A stretch of 64,000 nt of DNA from UMGS1668 sp035447605 (GTDB lineage Bacteria; Bacillota; Clostridia; Oscillospirales; Ruminococcaceae), in the NCBI GenBank assembly GCA_035447605.1, contig DAOTHJ010000004.1, forward strand, positions 1 through 64,000. The letters run 5' to 3'. The translations under genes were made by a program, and so were the position numbers. Every line of letters starts with the position of its first letter. Position 1 is the first letter of the stretch. Of this stretch, positions 52,483 to 60,260 are shown in pieces. Below the pieces are notes generated by a model, which was given only the letters and a program-made list of their open reading frames with translations, had not been told where the DNA came from and did no database searches.

Positions 52483-52539
52483 AAAAAGGTTTAATCCGTT
52501 AAACTTCATCAAGTCTAACAGATTAAACCTTTTTGTCAA
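52483..52539 (-). promoter_or_regulatory. Promoter and large inverted-repeat operator of blaI-M56
   Basis: Minus-strand TTGACA (52534-52539), a 16-base spacer and TAGACT (52512-52517). The repeat AAAAAGGTTTAATC (52483-52496) and GATTAAACCTTTTT (52521-52534) is perfect over 14 bases, and pairing continues inward through GTTA.ACTT/AAGT.TAAC. It covers the -10 region and the start of transcription, as expected for autorepression by a BlaI-type dimer. Confidence 0.85.
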
Positions 52540-52669
52540 TGCGAATTCTTAATATTTTATTGAAAACGGGATTCCACGGATTTTTGCCTCACAGACCAGA
52601 AAAATTTACGGCATCCCAAAGAGAAAACGAATTGCCTTTTCCGCCCCGTATTGAAGGCCGGGGTAAGAA

Positions 52670-53419
52670 TCACAGCACTTTGGAGAGAAAACTCACCAGT
52701 TTCGGGCTTTCCGGATGGTCGAAGAGGGCGTGGGAGGGCTTATCCTCTTCGATGACGCCGTCGCAGAGAAAGATCGTGCGTCCGCTGACTTCGCGCGCGA
52801 AGCGCATTTCGTGCGTGACGACGATCATCGTCATGCCGTCCTCCGCGAGCGATTTCATGACGTCCAGCACCTCGCCGATCATCTCCGGGTCGAGGGCGGA
52901 AGTCGGCTCGTCAAAAAGCATGACCTCCGGCTCCATCATCAGCGCCCGCACGATGGCGACTCTTTGCTCCTGCCCGCCGGAAAGCTGGTGCGGATAGGCA
53001 TCGGCACGGTCCGCAAGCCCGACTTTTCCAAGCAGCTTCATGGCCCGCTCCTTCGCCTCTTCCTTTTCCATGCCCTTGATTTTGACCGGCGCGGCAATCA
53101 GGTTTTTCATGACGTTCATGTTATTAAACAGGTTAAACTGCTGAAAAACCATGCCGATCTTCTGGCGGTGGAGATTGATGTCCGTCTTTTTATCACAGAT
53201 GTTGACGCCGTCGAAGATGATCTCCCCGGAGGTCGGCATTTCCAGCAGATTGAGGCAGCGCAGGAATGTGCTCTTTCCGCCTCCGGAGGGCCCGATGATC
53301 GAGACCACCTCATTTTTGGCAAAGGAGGCCGTGATGCCCTTGAGAACCTGGATCTTGCCGAAATCCTTCGTCAGGTTACGCACCTCAAGGAGTCCGGGAT
53401 TCGGATTACTTGCTTCCAA
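52670..53419 (-). CDS. Polar amino acid ABC transporter ATPase (GlnQ-like)
   Basis: The 249-residue ATPase has Walker A GPSGGGKST, Q-loop VFQQFNLFNNM, signature LSGGQEQRVAIVRAL, Walker B VMLFDEPTSALDP and switch VVTHEM. TTG at 53419 with GAGGAGG seven bases upstream gives the typical length; a TTG at 53446 has no such site. It overlaps the permease by 14 bases and completes a permease-ATPase-binding protein set. Confidence 0.92.
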   Translation of the reverse strand: MEASNPNPGLLEVRNLTKDFGKIQVLKGITASFAKNEVVSIIGPSGGGKSTFLRCLNLLEMPTSGEIIFDGVNICDKKTDINLHRQKIGMVFQQFNLFNNMNVMKNLIAAPVKIKGMEKEEAKERAMKLLGKVGLADRADAYPHQLSGGQEQRVAIVRALMMEPEVMLFDEPTSALDPEMIGEVLDVMKSLAEDGMTMIVVTHEMRFAREVSGRTIFLCDGVIEEDKPSHALFDHPESPKLVSFLSKVL

Positions 53420-54101
53420 CGGAAAGCCTCCTCTCCAGCAGGGCAATGAATCGGCCGCCGATAAAGGTCATGATAAAATAGATGACCGCCGCGATCGCAA
53501 GGCACTGGAGGCTGCGATAGGTGACGGCAATCACGTCGTTGGTGCGGAACATCAGATCCGCGATGCCGATGACGGAGACGATCGAGGATTCCTTGATGAC
53601 GGTGACGAATTCATTGCCGAGCGCCGGCAGGATATTCTTGATGGCCTGCGGCAGCACGACCATCGTCATCGCCTGCGACTTGCGGAAGCCGAGGCTTCTG
53701 GCCGCTTCCGTCTGCCCGGGATCGACCGCCTGAATGCCGGAGCGGATAATCTCCGCGACATAGGCGCAGCTGTTCATGCTCATCGCAACGATGCCCGCGG
53801 CAAAACGGGCGAAATTCGGGATGAACGGCACATCCGGAAAAGTGATTCCGGTCATCGGCAGCCCGTAGAAGATGAACATGAGCTGGACCATCAGCGGGGT
53901 GCCGCGGACAAACTCTATGTAGGCCGTGGCCAGATACCGCAGGGGTTTGACGCTGCTGAGCCGCATCGTCGCCATCAGTGTGCCGGAAACGATGCCGAGG
54001 ATGACCGAGAAAAACGCAATGATCAGGGTATTCCCGATTCCTTGGACAAAAAAGCTGTTGTACCGGGTGAGGAGCGTGAAGATATCCTTGAAAAATTCCA
54101 T
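53406..54101 (-). CDS. Polar amino acid ABC transporter permease (HisM/GlnP-like)
   Basis: The 231-residue protein has about five helices and the EAA loop EAARSLGFRKSQAMTMVVLPQAIKNILPALGNEFVTVIKESS, the site that contacts the ATPase. It lies between the binding protein and ATPase genes in the same direction. No second permease is present, so a homodimer is likely. Confidence 0.93.
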   Translation of the reverse strand: MEFFKDIFTLLTRYNSFFVQGIGNTLIIAFFSVILGIVSGTLMATMRLSSVKPLRYLATAYIEFVRGTPLMVQLMFIFYGLPMTGITFPDVPFIPNFARFAAGIVAMSMNSCAYVAEIIRSGIQAVDPGQTEAARSLGFRKSQAMTMVVLPQAIKNILPALGNEFVTVIKESSIVSVIGIADLMFRTNDVIAVTYRSLQCLAIAAVIYFIMTFIGGRFIALLERRLSVGSK

Positions 54102-54194
54102 GGATCAAAAATCCTTTCTTCGGGTCTCCGTTTCATAACAAGATGCCGTCCGGGCAATGCGCACCGGACGGCTGCAAAGAGATTCAGATGAAAC

Positions 54195-55082
54195 TCACAG
54201 GCCAAGTTCCTGGGCAAGGGTCTTTGCTTCCTCATAGGCGGTTGCGAAACTGCCGTCGGCAATCACTTTGTCGATGACTTCGTTCGTCGCCGCGACGAGG
54301 TCTTCATTGCCCTTCTGAATGACGATGGCCTTGCCGAACTGTGCCACGGCCGGATCAAATGCGAAGTTTGCCACGGCAAGCTGATCGTTGGAGGCAACCA
54401 GCGCTTCACCGACGGCGCCGTCGACCACGAGACCGGCGATGTTGCCGTTCGCAACTTCAAGCGCAAGGGACGGATACTTGTCGAGTTCAAAAAGGATGCT
54501 GTCCGGCAGCGCAGACTGGATCAGCTGAGACTGGACGGTGCCCTTCTGTGCGCCAACCTGCAGACCCGCAAGGGATTCAACGGTGGTGTAGACATCCTCG
54601 TTGCCCGCTTTGACGATCAGAAGCTGCTCATCCTGCTGATAAAGATTCGTGAAATCGATGACTTCGGCGCGCTCGTCGGTTTTGGTAAAGGCCGCGATGC
54701 CCATATCGACCTGGCCGGCCTGGACCGCAGGGATGATACCGTCAAAGGCCATATCGACGATCTCCAGCTCAACGCCGAGCGAATCGGCGATCTGCTGGGC
54801 AAGCCACATGTCGCAGCCGGCATAGTTGGCGTCGAGATCCTTAAATTCAAACGGCGCATACTGGGCTTCCGTGCCGACGACCAGCTTGCCGGCCTCTTTA
54901 ATCTTGGCAAGAACGGGGCCATACTCCGCTTCGCTCTCCTGCTCGGCTTCGGAACCCTCCGAGGTCACGGCCTCTTCGGAAGTTTCAGCCTCCGGTGCAG
55001 AGGATTCTTCCTCCGTCGTGCCGCACGCGGCAAGGGAAACGACCATCAGAACCGCTAAAATCATAGCAAATAATTTTTTCAT
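54195..55082 (-). CDS. Amino acid ABC transporter substrate-binding lipoprotein
   Basis: The 295-residue protein has a lipoprotein signal (MKKLFAMILAVLMVVSLAAC, lipobox LAAC, C20), an acidic Ser/Glu linker (about 22-50), and a type II binding fold starting KEAGKLVVGTEAQYAPFEF. The segment DMGIAAFTKTDERAEVIDFTNLY is a family signature for polar amino acids (SBP_bac_3). The ligand is not certain; basic or polar amino acids are likely. The start at 55082 has GGAGG upstream. Confidence 0.93.
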   Translation of the reverse strand: MKKLFAMILAVLMVVSLAACGTTEEESSAPEAETSEEAVTSEGSEAEQESEAEYGPVLAKIKEAGKLVVGTEAQYAPFEFKDLDANYAGCDMWLAQQIADSLGVELEIVDMAFDGIIPAVQAGQVDMGIAAFTKTDERAEVIDFTNLYQQDEQLLIVKAGNEDVYTTVESLAGLQVGAQKGTVQSQLIQSALPDSILFELDKYPSLALEVANGNIAGLVVDGAVGEALVASNDQLAVANFAFDPAVAQFGKAIVIQKGNEDLVAATNEVIDKVIADGSFATAYEEAKTLAQELGL

Positions 55083-55102
55083 TCGTTTTACCTCCAGAAA
55101 TG

Positions 55103-55175
55103 TATACATTATGCATATTTTCAGTTTGTTTTGCCGGAATAAGCATAATTATACATATGTTTTCGGAAATGTCAA
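55103..55175 (-). promoter_or_regulatory. Promoter of the amino acid transporter operon with downstream dyad
   Basis: Minus-strand TTGACA (55170-55175), a 16-base spacer and TATAAT (55148-55153). TATACATTATGC (55103-55114) and GCATAATTATAC (55143-55154) form an inverted repeat with a 28-base centre; ten or so of twelve positions pair. One arm overlaps the -10 box, so it may be an operator. Confidence 0.65.
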
Positions 55176-55195
55176 GTATAAATTTTCAAAAAAAT

Positions 55196-56371
55196 CTATA
55201 TTTCCAAATTGTTCTGGGGGAAGCTCAGCTTCTCCATGCGGTCGAAGGCCTCCTCAAGTACCGGAATGCCCACGGCGCAGACAATCCGGAAGTATCCCTC
55301 TCCCGCCTCGCCGAATACATTTCCCGGCGCCGCAAGAATATGGGCTTTTTCAAACAATTCCCGGCAGAATTCCGGGGAGCTGAGGCCGGTCTTTTTGATG
55401 CCGGGGAAGAGGTAAAACGTCCCTCTCGGCCGGGTCGCGGTCATCCAGGGGATCCGGGAGGCGCGGTCGTATGCATAATATACGCGGCCCTTGAACTGCG
55501 AGATGTATGTTTTTTCGATATCGTCCCGGATCGCGAGCGCTGCAAGCGCCGCGCGCTGCGAGATGGACGGAACCGTATAAATCATGCCGTTGCTGATGTA
55601 GGCCACGGCCGTGAGGATCTGCGAGGGCGCAACGATGCAGCCGACGCGCCAGCCGGTCATCATAAAGTTTTTGGAGAAGCTGTTGAGCGTCAGCGTCCGT
55701 TCCGCCATGCCCGGCAGGCTGCGGAAGGGAATAAACTTTCCTTCATAGAGATAGCGCGTATAGATCTCATCCGCGATGACGATCAAATCGAATTCCTCCG
55801 CAACGCGCGCCAGCATCTCCATCGTGGGCCGGTCATAGACGGCGCCGGTGGGGTTTGTGGGGTTATTAAAAATCATGGCGCGGGTTCGGCTCGTGATTTT
55901 GGCACGCAGAAGATCCTCCCGGATCGCCCAGCCGTCCTCTTCGCTTGTCGGAACATCTACCGCGGCGCCGCCCGCAAGCTCGATCTGATCTTTATAAGGA
56001 CTGAAATACGGCGAAAACACCAGCACCTCGTCGCCGGGATTGATGATCGCCGTCAGGCAAAGTTCCATGCCCATACAGCTCGACGCCGTGATGAAGACCT
56101 CCGCCGGCGAAAGCTCCATGCCGAAATCCTCGCGGTAGGCGTTCCGGATCGCCTCGACAAGCATCGGGTCGCCCTTCGGGTCGCCGTACTTGGTATAGCC
56201 GGCGCAGGCATCCCGGTAAGCCGCGTCGATGATGCGCCGGTCCGTGATAAAATCCGTATCGCCGATGCTTAAATCAATGATATCGTCATAACGGGAGAGC
56301 GCCGCCGTATCCAGCGCGAGAGAGCCGCCTCCCACATTCTGAAATTTCCTTGCAAGATGCCTGTCCGGCAT
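55196..56371 (-). CDS. Class I/II pyridoxal-phosphate aminotransferase
   Basis: The 391-residue protein has IDLSIGDTDF, NNPTNPTGAVYD, IADEIYTRYLYEG, the PLP-lysine segment SFSKNFMMTGWRVG and the C-terminal phosphate arginine in YFRIVCAVGIP. This is the aspartate/aromatic aminotransferase subgroup. MPDRH at 56371 has AAGGATGAGG upstream and is preferred to an ATG nine bases earlier. The amino acid transporter just downstream suggests use of imported amino acids, but the two have separate promoters. Confidence 0.92.
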   Translation of the reverse strand: MPDRHLARKFQNVGGGSLALDTAALSRYDDIIDLSIGDTDFITDRRIIDAAYRDACAGYTKYGDPKGDPMLVEAIRNAYREDFGMELSPAEVFITASSCMGMELCLTAIINPGDEVLVFSPYFSPYKDQIELAGGAAVDVPTSEEDGWAIREDLLRAKITSRTRAMIFNNPTNPTGAVYDRPTMEMLARVAEEFDLIVIADEIYTRYLYEGKFIPFRSLPGMAERTLTLNSFSKNFMMTGWRVGCIVAPSQILTAVAYISNGMIYTVPSISQRAALAALAIRDDIEKTYISQFKGRVYYAYDRASRIPWMTATRPRGTFYLFPGIKKTGLSSPEFCRELFEKAHILAAPGNVFGEAGEGYFRIVCAVGIPVLEEAFDRMEKLSFPQNNLEI

Positions 56372-56390
56372 AATCCTCATCCTTTCTTAT

Positions 56391-56431
56391 CAAAAATCTT
56401 TCCGCCTTTTGGACGGCGGAAAAGATTTTCT
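56391..56431 (-). terminator. Hairpin before the aminotransferase gene
   Basis: AAAATCTTTCCGCC and GGCGGAAAAGATTTT form a stem of about 14 pairs. On the minus strand it reads into TGATAAG rather than a clean T-run. It may end larA read-through. A second hairpin (CCGATGC..GCGTCGG, 56652-56680) lies just past the larA stop. The rest of 56432-56651 shows nothing clear. Confidence 0.5.
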
Positions 56432-56687
56432 AAAGGCTCTCTCCTCCGGAACCCGAAGAAGACCGCCGTATCTGCGCAGTAAATCATATCCGGCAAACGA
56501 TTTTTTCCCGTTCGTGTTTCACCGGCATGTGTCCGCATGTTCCCGATTCCTTTGCACACGGAATCAGGCTTTTCCGACATCACACCCGGCGAAAGCCCTT
56601 TTGGTGCATCCGGTTTCGTTCTACAAAACCGTGCGTAATAAAATTCCTTCTCCGATGCCTGTTCATGACTTCTGCGTCGGCATTTTT

Positions 56688-57959
56688 TTATTTTTCCACG
56701 TACGGGATTACCGTCGCGCCGTTCGGCACGATGTAGATGGATTTTCCCTCAAGATCGGCTGCCGCCAGCAGATCCTCCATGTTTTGGAAGGCCCGGATGC
56801 CCATCGGCGCCAGCGTCTCGGCCGGAACGCTCGTGAGCATCAGGATATGGTATCTTTTCGCCTGTTCGCAGTTGAGGAAAAAGATATAGCCCGGTACGGT
56901 AAAATGCGCCCGCAGGTCTTTGCCGATGGTGCCGGCGACGAGCGGATGGATCCAGTCGAAATATTCCGATGGACCGCCGCCGTCGATCGCTTCCATAAAA
57001 ATAATCAGCGTGCCGCCGGGTTTCAGCGCGGATTCGACATTGTCGATGGTCTTGGTGCCCTGATAAAGGGACATATCCTTCGGATAGCCGCCGCAGCTTG
57101 CAATCACCACATCGGCCTGCTCCCGGATCGGGATGCGGTAGATTTCATCGGCCGCCGCGCAGGCTTTTTTCCATGAATACAGCCAGTGCCCGGCAAAGAT
57201 ATGGGCCAGCTTCATTTCGGCGTTCATCACGAGCGTGATCATAAACAGGCTCTTCATCATTGCGGCCGCCTCGCACATATCCGCGTGGAGCGGATTGCCC
57301 TCCAGCACGCCGTTCCCGATCGCCGGGTTGGAGCGGTCCTCCAGCGGATCCAGGCAGAACGAGTGGTTATGGCGGACCGTCTCCAGGCTGCTGATCCCCG
57401 GCAGGATGCTCTTTCTTCCGCCGCCGAAGCCCGCCATGACGTGGTGCGTGCAGGCGCCGAGACAGATGACTTTGTCGGCCTCCGCGGCGATCCGGTTGAC
57501 GCGGACTTCCGTGCCGCGTGTAGTCGTGCCGAGATAGACGAGATCGTCCGCCTGACAGTCATGGTTGACGACTTTGACACGGTCATAGACGGCGTCCGTC
57601 ACCAGTGTTCTCAGCGTCTTCTCATCGCCGCCCGCATGGGTGCCGTTTGCAACGACGATGGTAAGATCTTCATCCGGGATGCCGCATTCCTCCTCGAGGA
57701 AACGAACAAGATACGGGATCACAAGATCCTGCCGCATCCAGAAACGGGTCATGTCGCTGACGATCAATACGACTTTGTCGCCCGTTTTTGCATATGCCCG
57801 CAGAGGGAGGCTTTCGATCGGGTGCTCGACGGCTTCCAGCAGGGTCGCGCCGATATCCTCAAGCGGCGGCGTCTCATGGCCGTGCAGTTCGGCCAGCACC
57901 TGCGCCTCGTCCAGCGGAGCATCCACGGTTGTCTTTCCATACTTGAATGTATATGTTTT
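56688..57959 (-). CDS. LarA-family nickel-pincer racemase-like protein
   Basis: Lactate racemase LarA uses a nickel-pincer nucleotide bound to a lysine. The 423-residue protein has VSDMTRFWMRQDLVIPYLV, VANGTHAGGDEKTL and THHVMAGFGGGRKSILPGISS, where the H and the K of GGGRKS match the catalytic and cofactor-binding sites. No larB, larC or larE lies in the window, so cofactor supply must be elsewhere. TTG at 57959 has GAGGAGG eight bases upstream; the ATG at 57983 has no ribosome site. Many LarA homologues act on other hydroxy acids, so the substrate is open. Confidence 0.9.
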   Translation of the reverse strand, partial: KTYTFKYGKTTVDAPLDEAQVLAELHGHETPPLEDIGATLLEAVEHPIESLPLRAYAKTGDKVVLIVSDMTRFWMRQDLVIPYLVRFLEEECGIPDEDLTIVVANGTHAGGDEKTLRTLVTDAVYDRVKVVNHDCQADDLVYLGTTTRGTEVRVNRIAAEADKVICLGACTHHVMAGFGGGRKSILPGISSLETVRHNHSFCLDPLEDRSNPAIGNGVLEGNPLHADMCEAAAMMKSLFMITLVMNAEMKLAHIFAGHWLYSWKKACAAADEIYRIPIREQADVVIASCGGYPKDMSLYQGTKTIDNVESALKPGGTLIIFMEAIDGGGPSEYFDWIHPLVAGTIGKDLRAHFTVPGYIFFLNCEQAKRYHILMLTSVPAETLAPMGIRAFQNMEDLLAAADLEGKSIYIVPNGATVIPYVEK

Positions 57960-58002
57960 CAAAGCATTCGCCTCCTCAGGCATTATTTATGAATGATTAT
58001 TC

Positions 58003-58031
58003 AATATAACATCTCTTTCTCCGTTTGTCTA
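58003..58031 (-). promoter_or_regulatory. Promoter of larA-like gene
   Basis: Minus-strand TAGACA (58026-58031), a 17-base spacer and TATATT (58003-58008), with a short GAAT.ATTC dyad just downstream. The stretch 58032-58223 beyond it shows nothing I can support. Confidence 0.6.
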
Positions 58032-58223
58032 TCCTTTTAGGCGAAGGAATTTTTCCAGGCGGCTTAAAAAAAGCCTTCTCGGAAGGTTTTGCGTGGCCAT
58101 ATTTTTTCGACAGGCACATGTTCCGGAGCGGCGGTTTTCCGGCGGGCCCCGTGTATACCTCCATAAAAATAAATATGCACCCGATGGGCGTTCCTTTCCG
58201 GGAAACGGCTTCTATAATCTTAC

Positions 58224-58262
58224 AAAAAATGCCTGCGGGCTTTGACCCGGCAGGCATTTGAC
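58224..58262 (-). terminator. Terminator of the lipoprotein-HK-prmC run
   Basis: AATGCCTGC and GCAGGCATT arms are followed on the minus strand by TTTTTTGT. The distance from the prmC stop is about 200 bases, leaving room for the small ORF below. Confidence 0.85.
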
Positions 58263-58328
58263 GAGCGGAACGATGTTTCGGCCGGACGATCCGGCATGTT
58301 TGGGAAAACAGGTTTCTCTCGGCGAAAT

Positions 58329-58448
58329 TCACGATTTTATATCTATTTCTTCCGTATCCTTGAAGTAAAGCGCATCCCGATCGCCGCCATATTCCGGAGA
58401 ATATTGCGGGGCAGGCGTCACAGGAATATAATCGGTCGGCGGCGCCAC
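58329..58448 (-). CDS. Candidate small ORF downstream of prmC
   Basis: GTG at 58448 opens a 39-codon frame with AAGGG eight bases upstream, ten bases after the prmC stop and before the operon's terminator. The product would be MAPPTDYIPVTPAPQYSPEY, a Pro/Tyr-rich start, then GGDRDALYFKDTEEIDIKS. The composition looks protein-like and codon use is ordinary, but the length is short and I recognise no family. It could instead be the broken end of a longer gene. Confidence 0.35.
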   Translation of the reverse strand: MAPPTDYIPVTPAPQYSPEYGGDRDALYFKDTEEIDIKS

Positions 58449-58458
58449 GGTCTTGCCC

Positions 58459-59304
58459 TTACGACTTTTTGGCGCTGATCTCGCGCGGAAATCCGGCGAG
58501 ATCCTCGTAGACGCTGATCTCCGTGAACCCGGCGTCCTTGAGCAGTTTCGTCACCGCCGGGCCCTCCTCCTCGCCCATCTCAAAGATCAGATGGCCGCCG
58601 CTGCGGAGCTTTTCGGGCCAGTTCCGGACCACCGCGCGGTAGAAGTCGAGTCCGTCCTCGCCGCCGCTCAGCGCGAGGTACGGCTCGGCGCGAAGCTCCG
58701 GCTGAAGGGACGGAATCTCGCCGCTGCGGATGTAGGGCGGATTGCAGGCGATCAGGTCGAAAACCGGCACATCCGCCTCAGGAGGCAGCAGCACGTCCGC
58801 CTGAAAAGCCCGCACATTCGGCACGCCGTTTAAAAAAATGTTTTTTCTTAAGTAAAAGAGTGCGTCCTCCGAGAGCTCGTAGGCGAAGACTCCGGCATCC
58901 GGGCGCTCCTTGGCGATCGTGATGCCGACGCAGCCGGTACCGCTGCAAAGATCCGCGACTTTCGGCGCGGTCTCGTGCTCAAGCAGGCGCAGCGCCATCT
59001 CGCAGAGCAGCTCGGTCTCCTCCCGCGGAATGAGCACGCCTTCGCCGACCGCGAATTTCCGCCCGTAAAACCACCAGCTCCCGACGAGATACTGCAGGGG
59101 GTAGCCCTCCGCGCGCCGTTTTACGGCAAGAAGCAGCTTTTCGGCGGTCTCCGGCGGCACGGGCTCCCCTCCAAGCAAAGGAAGCCGCTCCTTCGGGATA
59201 TCGGCGAGATCTTCAAACAGCACGGATATTTCAAAAGCGGGAGCATCGACTCCCGCTTTTTGTAAGGTTTCCATGCAGGTCTTTCGCAGTTCCCGGTAGG
59301 TCAT
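58459..59304 (-). CDS. prmC: Release factor glutamine methyltransferase
   Basis: PrmC methylates the GGQ glutamine of release factors. The 281-residue protein has LQYLVGSWWFYGRKFAVGEGVLIPREETE, the SAM loop VADLCSGTGCVGI and the catalytic NPPYIRSGEI. The ATG at 59304 is chosen; upstream in-frame GTG codons lack a spaced ribosome site. It follows the DUF1385 gene closely, a common pairing in Bacillota. Confidence 0.95.
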   Translation of the reverse strand: MTYRELRKTCMETLQKAGVDAPAFEISVLFEDLADIPKERLPLLGGEPVPPETAEKLLLAVKRRAEGYPLQYLVGSWWFYGRKFAVGEGVLIPREETELLCEMALRLLEHETAPKVADLCSGTGCVGITIAKERPDAGVFAYELSEDALFYLRKNIFLNGVPNVRAFQADVLLPPEADVPVFDLIACNPPYIRSGEIPSLQPELRAEPYLALSGGEDGLDFYRAVVRNWPEKLRSGGHLIFEMGEEEGPAVTKLLKDAGFTEISVYEDLAGFPREISAKKS

Positions 59305-59309
59305 GCCGC

Positions 59310-60248
59310 TCACCACTGATCCTCGGCGCGGTTCTCCGGCAGAACCGGCGTCACGGCGGCAATCGCAACCTCAATCATGGAGTCGTCCGGCTCCTGCGTC
59401 GTCAGATGCTGCAGCCATAGCCCCGGCGCGCAGATAATCCTCGTGAGGAAATTGTCGTGCCGGCCGGAAAATTTGAGCAGCTCGTAGGAAATCCCGACAA
59501 CGACCGGAATCAGCACCAGTTTGAGCAAAATGCGGATAACCAAGCTCTCCCAAGTCACCATTGAAAAGACGAGAATGCTGATCAGCAGCACAAGGATCAG
59601 GAAACTGGTTCCGCAGCGGGGATGGAGGCGGGTGTATTTGCGGATATTTTCCACGGTCAGCTCTTCGCCGGCCTCATAGCAGGCGATGGTTTTATGTTCG
59701 GCGCCGTGGTACATGAACGTGCGGTGAATCTCCTTCATTCTGGAGATGCCGACGATATAGGCGAAAAAGATGCCGATCTTGAGGATCCCCTCGATCACAG
59801 TCAGCGTAAAATTCGATTGCACATGCTGCTGAAGCAGGCTCGTGATGCCGGAGGGAATCACCATAAAGAGCAGCAGGCAGACGACGACCGCCACGATCGT
59901 GACGGCGGCCTCAAAGACCGTCTCCGCCGATTTGCCGAACTTCTTCTCGATCCAGAGTTCGAACTTGGTGGGCTCCTCCTCCTCGCCGGCCAGCTCCGCC
60001 GAGCGCATCAGGCATTTGTAGCCGGTGGCGAGGCTGTCGATCAGGTTGAAAATGCCGCGGAAAAACGGCAGTTTGCGAATGCCGGTGGTGGGTTTCGTAT
60101 TCCATTCCTCGACGGCGATGGTATTGTCCGGCCTGCGCACGGCCATAGCCGAGCGCTTCGGGCCGCGCATCATGATGCCTTCCATCAGGGCCTGCCCGCC
60201 GACGGATGTCTTGATCGGGCATCCGCCCTGATTTTCTTTTTCTTTCAT
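59310..60248 (-). CDS. DUF1385 (YqhQ-like) membrane protein
   Basis: The 312-residue protein has SVGGQALMEGIMMRGPKRSAMAVRRPDNTI at the N-terminus, about four helices (about 113-135, 150-170, 225-260) and FMYHGAEHKTIACYEAGEELTVENIRKYTRLHPRCGTSF, the DUF1385 signature with conserved His, Glu and Cys. The function is unknown; it often neighbours prmC and prfA. Confidence 0.93.
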   Translation of the reverse strand: MKEKENQGGCPIKTSVGGQALMEGIMMRGPKRSAMAVRRPDNTIAVEEWNTKPTTGIRKLPFFRGIFNLIDSLATGYKCLMRSAELAGEEEEPTKFELWIEKKFGKSAETVFEAAVTIVAVVVCLLLFMVIPSGITSLLQQHVQSNFTLTVIEGILKIGIFFAYIVGISRMKEIHRTFMYHGAEHKTIACYEAGEELTVENIRKYTRLHPRCGTSFLILVLLISILVFSMVTWESLVIRILLKLVLIPVVVGISYELLKFSGRHDNFLTRIICAPGLWLQHLTTQEPDDSMIEVAIAAVTPVLPENRAEDQW

Positions 60249-60260
60249 TCCGTTATCCTT

